From Campylobacterota bacterium (lineage in GTDB: Bacteria; Campylobacterota; Campylobacteria; Campylobacterales; Sulfurovaceae): a stretch of DNA of 52,303 bases. This document shows, piece after piece, positions 43,161-51,643 of the stretch. The notes below the pieces were generated by a model. That model was not told where the DNA came from, ran no database searches, and saw only the letters and a program-made list of their open reading frames with translations. The stretch covers positions 1 through 52,303 of the forward strand of contig QKDN01000021.1 in the NCBI GenBank assembly GCA_003252535.1, read 5' to 3'. Within the stretch, counting starts at the first letter, position 1; every line of letters starts with the position of its first letter. Made by a program: the position numbers and the translations under genes.

Positions 43161-44888
43161 ATGAGATTAGTCGTTTTGTATCTGTTGGCGGTATTGTGGC
43201 TTTATGGTGTCGATGTCGATGTACCTGCACAGCCAAAGCGGGATTTCACTATCGGGTACTTCTATGACGAGAACGGGACGCTCGGGATCGATGATGTTCG
43301 GAAACTCCCCTTTGACAGGACTCTCGGGAGCCGCTTTACCCTTGGGTATTTTACCGGCGGTGTTCACTGGTTCAGGATCGATATCACTAACCGTACGGAA
43401 AATCCCCGGCTCCTCCTCTACTTCACCAACCTCTATGCCCGTACATTCACCTGCTACTGCCCGCATGACGGCCGTTACCTGAGCGATGAAGAGGGGTCGC
43501 GGAGCAAATTCGGCGACCATTCATACGGAGACAAGAATCCCCTCCTTGAACTTAGTATAGCCACCGGGGAGAGCCAAAGTGTCTTTGTGAGGGTCGACAG
43601 CTACTTTGCGATCGTGGGTGAATTCATCATCTATCCAGACTATCTCACCTATGTTGCCCACAAGAAGGAATATCACCTTGGGTTTGCGTACTATTACGGC
43701 GCGATGAGCTTCGTCATCCTGGTCAATATGTTCCTCTTTCTCACCCTGCGCCTGAGGGTATACGGGTACTATGTCGGGTACCTGATATTTTTCGGACTTT
43801 TCATCTCGACGGTGAACGGTCTCAATAACAACATGGGGCTCGTCTCCCGGACGCAGTTTTTCCATGCGCTCGTGCCGCTGAGTTCGGTGTTTTTCATCTA
43901 TTTCACCATCTCGTTACTGGAGCTGAAGGAACACACCCCAAGACTCTGCAAAGCGCTCAAAGGACTCAGCGTACTCCTTGTGGTCACGGCTCTCCTGATC
44001 AATATCGATATCAGGCCGTGGTATATGGTGTTGAACAACCTCTCGACGCTGGTCTTCCTCATACTGCTGGCAGCCTCTGTCAAAGTGGCATACCGTGGGA
44101 TCAAAAAAGCACGCATCTACCTGGCTATCCTGATCGCCCACCTCATATCGCTCGCCATGATGTCCAATATGTACCTCGGGGAGCTGCCCAACAATGATAT
44201 CAACCAATACAGCTTCATGGTCGTTTCACTCCTGGAATTCGCTTTTTTCACACTGATCCTCGCCAACAAGATCAACGAAGAGACCTCCGAGAAGCTCAGG
44301 ATCGAAGAGATGCTCTACCGGGAGAAAGCGAGCTACGCCCGAAAGCTCGAAAAAGAGGTCTCCGATCGTACCGAGGAGCTCAAAGTGCTCAACCATAAAC
44401 TCCTGAAACTCTCGAAGACCGACAAGCTTACACAGGTATACAACAGGGTAGGGCTCGATGAGATGCTGACGGTACAGTGGGATAGGTACCGGGCCACCGG
44501 AGATCGGTTCGGCGTTATCCTTGTCGATATAGATTTCTTCAAGAAGATCAACGATACTTTCGGGCACCAGACAGGGGATTATGCGCTCCAGGAGGTCGCG
44601 AGGATACTTTCGGCGGCTCTCCAGCCATCCGACACGATAGGGCGCTGGGGTGGCGAAGAGTTCCTGATCGTTTCAGCCTTCGGCGATACCGACAGGCTGC
44701 GTGAGGCTGCCGAGTCTATGAGAATGAAGCTGGAGCAACACGGGTTTGAAAAGATCGGCAGAGTCACCGGCAGTTTCGGTATCGCTGTCAGCGGCGGCGA
44801 TACCCGTGACGTAGATGATCTCCTCAAAAGAGCCGACGAAAATCTCTACAGGGCAAAAGAGACAGGGAGGAACAGGGTGGTGGGATGA
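43161..44888 (+). CDS. 7TMR-DISM diguanylate cyclase
   Basis: A 575-residue membrane enzyme. A signal peptide (1 to about 15), a 7TMR-DISM extracellular domain (about 25-165, with VHWFRIDITN), seven membrane helices (about 172-375), a coiled-coil (about 378-415) and a GGDEF domain (about 420-575) follow in order. The active site is GGEEF. At the inhibitory site the position five residues before it reads QPSD instead of RxxD, so product inhibition is probably weakened, unlike in the cyclase at 25826. GGAG precedes the ATG. The ligand sensed by the DISM domain, often a carbohydrate, is unknown. Confidence 0.92.
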   Translation: MRLVVLYLLAVLWLYGVDVDVPAQPKRDFTIGYFYDENGTLGIDDVRKLPFDRTLGSRFTLGYFTGGVHWFRIDITNRTENPRLLLYFTNLYARTFTCYCPHDGRYLSDEEGSRSKFGDHSYGDKNPLLELSIATGESQSVFVRVDSYFAIVGEFIIYPDYLTYVAHKKEYHLGFAYYYGAMSFVILVNMFLFLTLRLRVYGYYVGYLIFFGLFISTVNGLNNNMGLVSRTQFFHALVPLSSVFFIYFTISLLELKEHTPRLCKALKGLSVLLVVTALLINIDIRPWYMVLNNLSTLVFLILLAASVKVAYRGIKKARIYLAILIAHLISLAMMSNMYLGELPNNDINQYSFMVVSLLEFAFFTLILANKINEETSEKLRIEEMLYREKASYARKLEKEVSDRTEELKVLNHKLLKLSKTDKLTQVYNRVGLDEMLTVQWDRYRATGDRFGVILVDIDFFKKINDTFGHQTGDYALQEVARILSAALQPSDTIGRWGGEEFLIVSAFGDTDRLREAAESMRMKLEQHGFEKIGRVTGSFGIAVSGGDTRDVDDLLKRADENLYRAKETGRNRVVG

Positions 44889-44894
44889 TTTCCC

Positions 44895-45950
44895 TCACCC
44901 CATCAGGTAGAGCGCGATCTCGTCGGCGAGGAAGTAGTCGGTGTTGTAGTATCGCTCGTCCTCGAAGCGGAGCATCCCCTCGGAGAGGAGGTGTTCGAGC
45001 TTTGTCCTTTCATCTTCTTCGAATAACGACCCATCTATCCCAACACAGCTTCGGAGCCCCAGGAATATCCGTTCGGTTCGGAGCTCTTCGGGGGTGATGG
45101 GCTCCTCGGCGATACGGAGCGGGTCTACGATATACTGTTCTATGTCGGTGAGCGGGTAGAAGCGGCGGTCGGTGAGGAATCCTACTGCCCCGGCTCCCGC
45201 GCCGATATAGTTCTCGAGCTTCCAGTACCCTTGGTTGTGCCTGCTCTGGTAGCGGCCGAAGTTGGATATCTCGTAGTGGGCGAACCCTGCGGCGGTGATG
45301 GTATCGGCTACGAACCTGGCGATCTCGTCGTTCTCCTGCCGCATCTGCGGCGCGGCGGCGAAGGGGGTGCGCTCCTCGATGGTGAGCTCGTAGGCGGAGA
45401 TATGGTCGATGGGGAGACTCAGCGCGGTCGCGATGTCGTCGGCGAGGAGCTCCCTGGTATCGCCGGCGCAGTTGTAGATGAGGTCGAGCGAGATGTGCTC
45501 GATCCCTGCCTTGCGGGCGCTCTCTACCGCTGCTATCGCCTGCGCGGGGGAGTGGGCGCGGTTTAGCATCTTCAGTTTCGCCTCATCGAAGCTCTGCACA
45601 CCGAAGCTGACGCGGTTGACCCCCAGCGCCTGCATCCCATCGAGCCAGGCTGATGTAGCCGAATTGGGGTTTGCCTCCACCGTGATCTCGGCATCTGGAG
45701 CAAGGTAGGGGGAGAGGAGGGCGAAGATATCCGCGTAGAGCTGCGGCGGGATCGTCGATGGTGTACCGCCGCCGATGAAGAGGGTCTCTATCGACCCTTC
45801 GGCAGCATCGAAGCGTTCGAGCTCATGGCGCAGCTGCCTGTGGAGTGCCTCCATATACCGCTCTCGCCTGTCGAAGAGCCCGACATAGGAGTTGAAGCTG
45901 CAATAGTGGCATTTGGAGTCGCAAAAAGGGATATGGATATAGCAAAGCAT
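44895..45950 (-). CDS. hemW: HemW, radical-SAM haem chaperone
   Basis: A 351-residue radical-SAM protein: IHIPFCDSKCHYC holds the cluster cysteines C10, C14 and C17; FIGGGTPSTI, EANPNSAT and RVSFGVQSFDE follow in HemW order. HemW-type proteins (formerly HemN-like) carry haem rather than oxidise coproporphyrinogen; true HemN has an extra cysteine (CxxxCxxCxC), and here the position after the third Cys is Phe, supporting HemW. Convergent with the cyclase, divergent from rppH. Confidence 0.9.
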   Translation of the reverse strand: MLCYIHIPFCDSKCHYCSFNSYVGLFDRRERYMEALHRQLRHELERFDAAEGSIETLFIGGGTPSTIPPQLYADIFALLSPYLAPDAEITVEANPNSATSAWLDGMQALGVNRVSFGVQSFDEAKLKMLNRAHSPAQAIAAVESARKAGIEHISLDLIYNCAGDTRELLADDIATALSLPIDHISAYELTIEERTPFAAAPQMRQENDEIARFVADTITAAGFAHYEISNFGRYQSRHNQGYWKLENYIGAGAGAVGFLTDRRFYPLTDIEQYIVDPLRIAEEPITPEELRTERIFLGLRSCVGIDGSLFEEDERTKLEHLLSEGMLRFEDERYYNTDYFLADEIALYLMG

Positions 45951-45988
45951 TTTTGTTCCATTTCAAATGGTTGTAACCGCATTTTTGA

Positions 45989-45994
45989 TAAAAT
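45989..45994 (+). promoter_or_regulatory. -10 box TAAAAT
   Basis: TGATAAAAT after a T-rich run, upstream of rppH and divergent from hemW; weak by sequence. Confidence 0.45.
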
Positions 45995-46060
45995 TATACA
46001 AATAATAATACCATAGTGTTACCCAATCAAGGGGTAGACTATCGGGAAGAAGAGTGGATT

Positions 46061-46534
46061 ATGAGCGAAGATTTGGGATACCGTCCCAATGTCTCGGCTG
46101 TAATACTTTCTTCAAAATATCCAGAGAAATGTGAATTTTTTATTGCCCACCGCAGCGATATCAAAGATGCGTGGCAGTTTCCGCAAGGGGGGATTGACGA
46201 GGGGGAGAGTCCGCACGAGGCTCTTATCAGGGAGCTCTATGAGGAGATCGGCTATAACGATATAGAAGTGATAGCCGAGTTTCCCAGTTGGATCACTTAT
46301 GATTTTCCCAAGATAGTATCCAAAAAAATGTACCCCTTCAAGGGGCAGAAGCAGAAGTATTTTCTCGTCCGCCTCAAGGAGGATACGCGAATCAATCTCT
46401 CTGCACACAAATCGCCGGAATTTGAAGAGTATGCATTCGTGACATACGAGGAGCTGTTCAAAAGAGTTACTTATTTCAAAAGAAGAATTTACAAACGAGT
46501 AATCGATTATTTTATTAAAGAAGGGTTTGTTTAA
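46061..46534 (+). CDS. rppH: RNA pyrophosphohydrolase
   Basis: A 157-residue Nudix enzyme that removes pyrophosphate from mRNA 5' ends. The Nudix box is complete (GGIDEGESPHEALIRELYEEIGY), preceded by WQFPQGG, and GYRPNVSAVI opens the fold. The start MSEDLGYRPN is preferred over an earlier in-frame ATG at 46016 because it fits the family. Its stop overlaps the lysC start (TAATG). Confidence 0.93.
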   Translation: MSEDLGYRPNVSAVILSSKYPEKCEFFIAHRSDIKDAWQFPQGGIDEGESPHEALIRELYEEIGYNDIEVIAEFPSWITYDFPKIVSKKMYPFKGQKQKYFLVRLKEDTRINLSAHKSPEFEEYAFVTYEELFKRVTYFKRRIYKRVIDYFIKEGFV

Positions 46535-47739
46535 TGTTGATCGTTCATAAATACGGAGGCACCAGCGTAGGGAGCCTTGAACGAATAGAGAATGTCGCCA
46601 ATAGGGTAAAAAAAGCAAGAGATGCGGGCAACGATCTCGTGGTCGTCGTTTCGGCGATGAGCGGTGAGACCAACAAGCTCGTCGACTATGCCCACCACTT
46701 CAGCAAGACACCCGCGAGAGCGGAGATGGATATGCTGCTCAGCTCCGGCGAGAGGGTCACGGCAGCGCTCCTCTCGATCGCGCTCCAGGAGATGGGGATC
46801 GATGCCGTAGCGATGACAGGCCGCCAGGCGGGGATCAGGACCGATGAGAACCACACCTATGCCCGTATCGAGTCGATCGATCCTACGGCGATGAGAGAGG
46901 CGATAGCCTCCGGCAAGGTGGTTATCGTGGCAGGCTTCCAGGGCTTCACCGAGAGCGGCAAGGTCAGTACGCTCGGACGCGGCGGCTCCGACCTCTCGGC
47001 GGTGGCTATCGCGGGTGCGCTCGAGGCAGATGCCTGCGAGATATACAGTGATGTCGACGGTATCTACACCACCGACCCGCGCATAGAGCCCAAGGCGAAG
47101 AAGATGGAGCATATCTCGTACGACGAGATGCTCGAGCTCGCAAGCCTCGGGGCGAAGGTTCTCCAGAACCGTTCGGTAGAACTGGCAAAAAAACTCGGTG
47201 TAACGATCATAGCAAAGAGCAGCTTCTCTGACGCAGAGGGGACGACAATAGGAAAGGAATCAGAAGAGATGGAAGCGGTATTGGTAAGCGGTATAGCGCT
47301 GGACAGGAATCAGGCAAGAGTAACGATCAGAGGTGTTTCGGACAGACCGGGGATCGCGGCGGAGATATTCACGAAGCTCGCGGATGAGCAGATCAATGTC
47401 GATATGATCATCCAGAACGCAAGCTCGGACGGCACGACCAACCTCGGCTTCACCGTACCTGCAAGCGAGATCGAGAGAGCCAAGAAGGTGATCGGCGGTT
47501 TCGACCACGACATCGGCGGTATGGATTTCGACGAAAATGTCTGCAAGGTATCGGTCGTAGGCGTAGGGATGAAGTCCCACTCAGGCGTCGCTGCCAAGGC
47601 GTTCTCCACACTCGCGGCGAACAATATCAATATCGAGATGATCAGCACCAGCGAGATCAAGGTCTCCATGATCATCAAAGAGAAGTACGGCGAACTGGCG
47701 GTCAGAAGTCTCCACGAAGCATATGAGCTAGACAAGTAA
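46534..47739 (+). CDS. lysC: aspartokinase
   Basis: A 401-residue aspartate kinase opening the lysine/threonine/methionine/diaminopimelate pathway. KYGGTSVGS at the start, SSGERVTAALL and RGGSDLSAVA mark the kinase; two ACT domains (about 265-401) give feedback control by lysine or threonine. Coupled to rppH by a one-base overlap and followed by hobA. Confidence 0.95.
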   Translation: MLIVHKYGGTSVGSLERIENVANRVKKARDAGNDLVVVVSAMSGETNKLVDYAHHFSKTPARAEMDMLLSSGERVTAALLSIALQEMGIDAVAMTGRQAGIRTDENHTYARIESIDPTAMREAIASGKVVIVAGFQGFTESGKVSTLGRGGSDLSAVAIAGALEADACEIYSDVDGIYTTDPRIEPKAKKMEHISYDEMLELASLGAKVLQNRSVELAKKLGVTIIAKSSFSDAEGTTIGKESEEMEAVLVSGIALDRNQARVTIRGVSDRPGIAAEIFTKLADEQINVDMIIQNASSDGTTNLGFTVPASEIERAKKVIGGFDHDIGGMDFDENVCKVSVVGVGMKSHSGVAAKAFSTLAANNINIEMISTSEIKVSMIIKEKYGELAVRSLHEAYELDK

Positions 47740-47748
47740 GCAGCCTGA

Positions 47749-48297
47749 ATGCAGCAACTTCTCAACTGGACACTGGAGACGATCCGTCATGAAGAGTCGT
47801 GCTTTAGCTGGATGGAGGAGTACCGCTATGACTGGACCCCGCTGGTCAAGAGTGCGGTATCCAAGCTCCTCTCGGGGCAGACGATGCTCATCGTCACCGA
47901 TGAGGAGAGCCGGTGGTTCAGCCGCTATATCTCGACGAGGATCAATGCGCTCGACAGCGGCAGGCCGCTCCTCTCGTGCTACTCGCTCCTCTCGGTCTTC
48001 CCCAACCTCGTTTCGATGGTGACGACCCAGGAGATCGAGATACTCGAGGATATGCTCGATATCTCGTATCCCAACGGCTACTTCATCTGGTATATCGGCA
48101 AGGGGGATCACCCCTTCACCAAGCTGATCTTCCGTAACGATGAGAACTTCATGTGGGTGCTCGACGAGCAGATGCCCAACAGCTTCGCGCTCCGCAGCTC
48201 CGACCCGCTGCTCGACATCAAGCTCCTGCAGCTCTACAAGCTCTTCAATCTCACTATCGACGCCGCCCTTTTCGGTGATCTCGACCTCGACGAATGA
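47749..48297 (+). CDS. hobA: HobA, DnaA-binding replication initiator partner
   Basis: A 182-residue protein. LIVTDEESRWFSRYI and RPLLSCYSL, together with its position between lysC and the delta-prime gene, match the HobA family, a Campylobacterota-specific tetramer that gathers DnaA at the origin. It overlaps the next gene by 4 bp. Its ribosome binding site is weak, so coupling to lysC is likely. The family assignment is from motif memory and synteny and is a strong marker for the phylum. Confidence 0.83.
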   Translation: MQQLLNWTLETIRHEESCFSWMEEYRYDWTPLVKSAVSKLLSGQTMLIVTDEESRWFSRYISTRINALDSGRPLLSCYSLLSVFPNLVSMVTTQEIEILEDMLDISYPNGYFIWYIGKGDHPFTKLIFRNDENFMWVLDEQMPNSFALRSSDPLLDIKLLQLYKLFNLTIDAALFGDLDLDE

Positions 48298-48911
48298 GAC
48301 TCGTCAGCCAGGTCATCGTCAGCACCGACAGGGACAAGACCATAGCGGCGCTCGAAGCTCTGCGCACTGACGAGTTCATCACAAAGGTGATCAAGGATGA
48401 CGCCCTCCTCGTAGATGATGCCAAGCTCATCATCGAGAAGGCCTACCTCGCTACCAGCGTCAAGAACATCATCATCGTCGCTGCCAAAGCGTTCCCTCCA
48501 CTGATCCAGAACAAGCTCCTCAAGATCATCGAAGAACCACCCAAAAATGTCGAGTTCATCATCATCGTCCCCACCAAGGCGATCATCCTCCCCACCATCC
48601 GCTCGCGCCTCCCCATCATCACCCTGCGGGAGGAGAGGACAGAGGAGGAGCTGGGGCTCGACCTCGTGCGTATGAACCTCGCAACGGTCTACGAGTTCAT
48701 CCAGGCCAACAAGCGGATCGACAACTCCGCCGCCAAAGAGCTCGTCCAGCGTATCGGCAAAGCGGCGATCCTCACAGGTGCGTACGACCTTGACGAGAAG
48801 AGTCTCGAACTCCTCAGCGACTCCTACAAAGCCCTCGATGTCGGCTCCTCGCCGCAGTTCGTCCTCACGACACTCCTTTTCAAACTTTTGGCGCGCAAAC
48901 GAAAAGGGTGA
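48294..48911 (+). CDS. holB: DNA polymerase III delta-prime-like subunit
   Basis: A 205-residue short clamp-loader delta-prime: NKLLKIIEEPPKNVEFIIIVPTKAIILPTIRSR is the classic segment, including the SRC-like region (here TIRSR). The N-terminal Walker-like and C-terminal collar parts are reduced, as in other members of the phylum. Overlaps hobA by 4 bp. In Campylobacter the next gene is folP; here it is an HAD phosphatase with its own ribosome binding site. Confidence 0.88.
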   Translation: MRLVSQVIVSTDRDKTIAALEALRTDEFITKVIKDDALLVDDAKLIIEKAYLATSVKNIIIVAAKAFPPLIQNKLLKIIEEPPKNVEFIIIVPTKAIILPTIRSRLPIITLREERTEEELGLDLVRMNLATVYEFIQANKRIDNSAAKELVQRIGKAAILTGAYDLDEKSLELLSDSYKALDVGSSPQFVLTTLLFKLLARKRKG

Positions 48912-48966
48912 CAGCGTTTCACTCAAAGATATGCTATCATTTGGGATAAATTCCCGGGAGGATATC

Positions 48967-49719
48967 ATGGACGGTTCATCTATCAAAGCGATACTTTGCG
49001 ATATCGGCGGGGTGCTCTACGAGGGGGATGCCCCCTATTCCGGGGCTGTCGAAGCGGTCAGACGACTGCGGGAGAAATATCCCATCCGTTTCATCACCAA
49101 TACCACCCAGCGCACCGGGGTGCAGATCGTCGAAAAGCTCCGCAATATGGGCTTCGACATCGATCCCTCCGAGGTGATCACGACACTCGACCTGACCAAA
49201 AGCTACCTGCTCGAACACAAAGCGACCGCCAAACTCCTCCTCACCGACAACGCCGCGCGCTTCTTCGACGATCTCCCCGAGGCTCCCTGCCGCTTCGTCG
49301 TGGTGGGGGATGCGCAGCACAACTTCACCTACGAGAGTCTCAACGATGCATTCCGTACCCTGATGGAGGGTGGCGAGATGATCGCCGCGGCGTCCAACCG
49401 CTACTTCATGGACGATGACGGGGAGCTGAGCATGGACGCCGGGGGATTCGTCGCCGCGCTCGAGTACGCTTCGGGCAAACAAGCGCACCTGATCGGCAAA
49501 CCCAGCAGCGACTTCTACACCCTCGCCTGTAACTCTATGGGGGTAGAACCGGGTGAAACGGTGATGATCGGCGACGATATCATCGGGGACATCGCAGGGG
49601 CGCAGGACGCCGGGCTGCTGGCGGTACTGGTGAGGACAGGGAAGTTCAGACCTGACGATCTGGAGGGGAGCGTCACGCCCGACAGTGTGGCGGATTCGAT
49701 AGCAGCTATCAACCTGTGA
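48967..49719 (+). CDS. LHPP-like HAD-IIA phosphatase
   Basis: A 250-residue HAD hydrolase. Motif I reads DIGGVLYEG; the usual second Asp is Gly, as in LHPP, where it is Ser (DISG). Motif II is FITNTTQ, the cap includes DAQHNFTYESLNDAF, and KPSSDFY, MIGDDIIGDIAGAQ and VRTGKFRP complete the family. The long agreement with animal LHPP (phospholysine/phosphohistidine pyrophosphatase) from memory makes that subfamily (TIGR01458-like) the best call. Substrates could be phosphohistidine or pyrophosphate. GGGAGGA precedes the ATG. Confidence 0.87.
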   Translation: MDGSSIKAILCDIGGVLYEGDAPYSGAVEAVRRLREKYPIRFITNTTQRTGVQIVEKLRNMGFDIDPSEVITTLDLTKSYLLEHKATAKLLLTDNAARFFDDLPEAPCRFVVVGDAQHNFTYESLNDAFRTLMEGGEMIAAASNRYFMDDDGELSMDAGGFVAALEYASGKQAHLIGKPSSDFYTLACNSMGVEPGETVMIGDDIIGDIAGAQDAGLLAVLVRTGKFRPDDLEGSVTPDSVADSIAAINL

Positions 49720-49884
49720 TAGTGTACTCCGCAGAGTATAAATATTGTATTACAATATGACATATTTTTTGAACTTCTGTAATTTCTTTGTCTACACTAT
49801 ATTTAGCTGGTTGGCGATCGTGTGAATGGAATGCATTGTAAGGAGAAGGTGGGACAGGGTCAGCCTTTTTGAAAGGATATAACA

Positions 49885-49992
49885 ATGCTTCGATACATAG
49901 TGATTGTTATAGTTTTGCTGTTATTGCTAACAGTAAGACTTTGGGGCACTTCTAATAACCCTATACACTCACAATGGGTTTTGCAAATGTGA
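49885..49992 (+). CDS. short hydrophobic peptide, possibly truncated by an element
   Basis: A 35-residue frame, MLRYIVIVIVLLLLLTVRLWG and then TSNNPIHSQWVLQM. AAAGGA lies 7 bases upstream of the ATG. The first 18 residues form one membrane helix. The frame runs into the inverted-repeat element at 49943 and stops within it, so the last 16 residues are element sequence. It may be the start of a membrane protein cut by insertion, or a small membrane peptide. Confidence 0.4.
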   Translation: MLRYIVIVIVLLLLLTVRLWGTSNNPIHSQWVLQM

Positions 49993-50209
49993 GATTTTGT
50001 AAGAGAGGCTCAAGTCCTAGCCAAAGCTAAGATGAAGAGACTATCTTATGAAAGATCGCGTTTGCAAAGCCCACCCTTCGGGCATCAACAGCTTTTGTTT
50101 ATGCTTCGTTGCTCTTTCTCACCTTAGCTACGGCTAGGGTTTCAAAAGAGCGCCTCGCCTAAACAAAAGCTGCTGATGTTGTAGTGCATAGGGTTATTAG
50201 AGGCGCCCC
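49943..50209. mobile_element. 267-bp two-hairpin element with terminal inverted repeats
   Basis: Ends GGGGCACTTCTAATAACCC and GGGTTATTAGAGGCGCCCC pair with few mismatches, flanked on both sides by TTT. Inside are two long hairpins in a row: TGGGTTTTGCAAA with TTTGCAAAGCCCA (about 49976-50088), and CATCAACAGCTTTTGTTTA with TAAACAAAAGCTGCTGATG (about 50084-50178). Each hairpin apex contains CCTAGCC/GGCTAGG and AGCTAAG/CTTAGCT words, so the element is two inverted, diverged copies of one unit. No coding capacity; a MITE or structured RNA element. Confidence 0.75.
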
Positions 50210-50220
50210 TTTAAAAGCTT

Positions 50221-50243
50221 GCAGAGAGTTCGCAGCTCTCTGC
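50221..50243. repeat. GC hairpin before radC
   Basis: GCAGAGAG and CTCTCTGC are exact arms around 7 bases. No T-run follows, so a terminator is uncertain. Confidence 0.5.
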
Positions 50244-50323
50244 CTGCCCCAACTAGCGGTATTATAACAAAAATATTTCATGATAGCAATAAATGTATAC
50301 AAAATGACACTCAGGTAAGCGCC

Positions 50324-50983
50324 ATGAAAACGATCAAAGAATTACACAAAGACGACAAACCGAGAGAGAAGCTCCTCCACAAAGGGGCGGCTGCGCTCAG
50401 AAACGATGAACTGCTCTCGATCATGCTGGGCTCGGGGATACAGGGGAAGGATGTACGCAAGCTCTCCCGGGAGATCGTCGCGCTGCTCGATGAGGGCTTC
50501 GAGTCGCTGACACTCGAAAGACTCTGCGATGTCCACGGTCTCGGCACTGCCAAGGCCTCGCAGATACTCGCCTCGATAGAGCTCAGCCGCCGTTATCTCA
50601 TCCGCACCCATCGCCGTATCACTTCGGCTCGGGATGTCTACGATGAGCTGAGGGCATTTGCTGACAAGAAGCAGGAGCACTTCCTCACCATCACCCTCGA
50701 TGGTGCATCGCACATCATCAATACCCGCACCGTATTCATCGGGACGCTCAATCAAAGCATCGTCCACCCGCGCGAGGTCTTCGCCGATGCGATAGCTGAC
50801 CGCGCCGCTGGGATCATCATCGCCCATAACCACCCATCCGGCACGCTCGAAGCGAGCAGAGCCGACAGGGAGATCACCAGAAGATTGCAGGAGGTATCGA
50901 AGCTCGTCGGGATAGAGCTGCTGGATCATGTGATCCTGTCCAAAGAGGGGTATTACAGCTTTTCGGATGAGGGGTTGTTGTGA
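50324..50983 (+). CDS. radC: RadC-family JAB-domain protein
   Basis: A 219-residue UPF0758/RadC protein. An N-terminal helix-hairpin-helix part (VHGLGTAKASQIL, about 67-79) precedes the JAB/MPN metal-binding domain with HNHPSG (about 168-173) and the trailing D. Despite the name, a DNA-repair role is doubtful; the family is often linked to mobile DNA. The start MKTIKELHKDDKPREK fits the family; an earlier in-frame start is rejected. It sits between the structured element and the second transposase array. Confidence 0.92.
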   Translation: MKTIKELHKDDKPREKLLHKGAAALRNDELLSIMLGSGIQGKDVRKLSREIVALLDEGFESLTLERLCDVHGLGTAKASQILASIELSRRYLIRTHRRITSARDVYDELRAFADKKQEHFLTITLDGASHIINTRTVFIGTLNQSIVHPREVFADAIADRAAGIIIAHNHPSGTLEASRADREITRRLQEVSKLVGIELLDHVILSKEGYYSFSDEGLL

Positions 50984-51002
50984 TCGTTGCAACGGATCAT
51001 CC

Positions 51003-51117
51003 GTAGGGTGTTGTGTCCTCACAACACCACAATATTACGGATACAGAAATGTTCCTGTAAGAATGAATGTTTTTCTGCGTTTGTATATCAAGGTGTTGTG
51101 AGGGCACAACACCCTAC
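51003..51117. repeat. REP pair, GTTGTG-stem type
   Basis: 51003-51028 begins GTAGGGTGTTGTG and closes CACAACACC (9-bp stem, loop TCCT); 51092-51117 is the inverted partner ending CACCCTAC. The right unit contains the stop codon of the transposase gene. Confidence 0.87.
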
Positions 51118-51581
51118 GCGAAAGATGAAAACTTCCAATCATTCCATGCTTCTACAAGACCATGTTTTACGGCATTATGTCTGATATATTCTGCCTTTTC
51201 ATCCCAGTCTTTTTGATCTCTGATCGTGTGTTCATAGTATCTTTTCTGCCAGATACCTGCAAGCTTTCGCTGATATGACGAACGGCTCAATCCCATTCGG
51301 GCATGATCCCTGGATGTTTTATCCAGTCCATATACAAAGCTTCTTTTGATATGGGAGATTATTTTGGGATATTCATCTGGATTTTCCGGTGTGATGATCA
51401 TATGGAGATGATCCGGCAGGATGATGATGGCATCGATACCAAAGGCATATCTTTGTTTGGATCGTTTGAAGCTCTCTCGCAACAGATCGATATTTTCGAT
51501 CAACAGAGGTGCCCTGCGATAGGTGACCATCGTGATATAGTAGCTATGACCATCAAGAAAAATTCGTTTGTAATTTGACAT
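51114..51581 (-). CDS. REP-associated tyrosine transposase (RAYT), second copy
   Basis: A 155-residue RAYT. H58 and H60 (ILPDHLHMII), WQKRYYEHTIRD and the tyrosine motif AEYIRHNAVKHG (Y132) are intact. The start MSNYKRIFLDG matches the other RAYT; an upstream in-frame ATG is rejected. It is clearly related to the transposase at 8997 but shorter at the C-terminus, because the TAG stop is provided by the foot (GTAGGG) of the adjoining REP. It is enclosed by REP pairs of a different stem type from those around the first copy, consistent with each transposase recognising its own hairpins. Confidence 0.93.
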   Translation of the reverse strand: MSNYKRIFLDGHSYYITMVTYRRAPLLIENIDLLRESFKRSKQRYAFGIDAIIILPDHLHMIITPENPDEYPKIISHIKRSFVYGLDKTSRDHARMGLSRSSYQRKLAGIWQKRYYEHTIRDQKDWDEKAEYIRHNAVKHGLVEAWNDWKFSSFA

Positions 51582-51643
51582 ACGATAATGGTATGGTAAA
51601 AAAATCACAAAACAAAATTTCATGTCATATTGTCATATCACCC

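Larger units (their letters stand above)
49720..50323. other. gene-poor region with a structured element
   Basis: Holds a weak TACTC-CGCA-GAGTA hairpin after the HAD gene (about 49724-49738), a 35-codon frame, the 267-bp inverted-repeat element, a GC hairpin at 50221 and the radC promoter region (TATAAC near 50260). No other gene is seen. Confidence 0.6.

Noticed and set aside
48967-49719. HAD phosphatase as a dead enzyme because motif I lacks the second Asp
   Set aside because: LHPP-type enzymes carry the same change (DISG) and are active.
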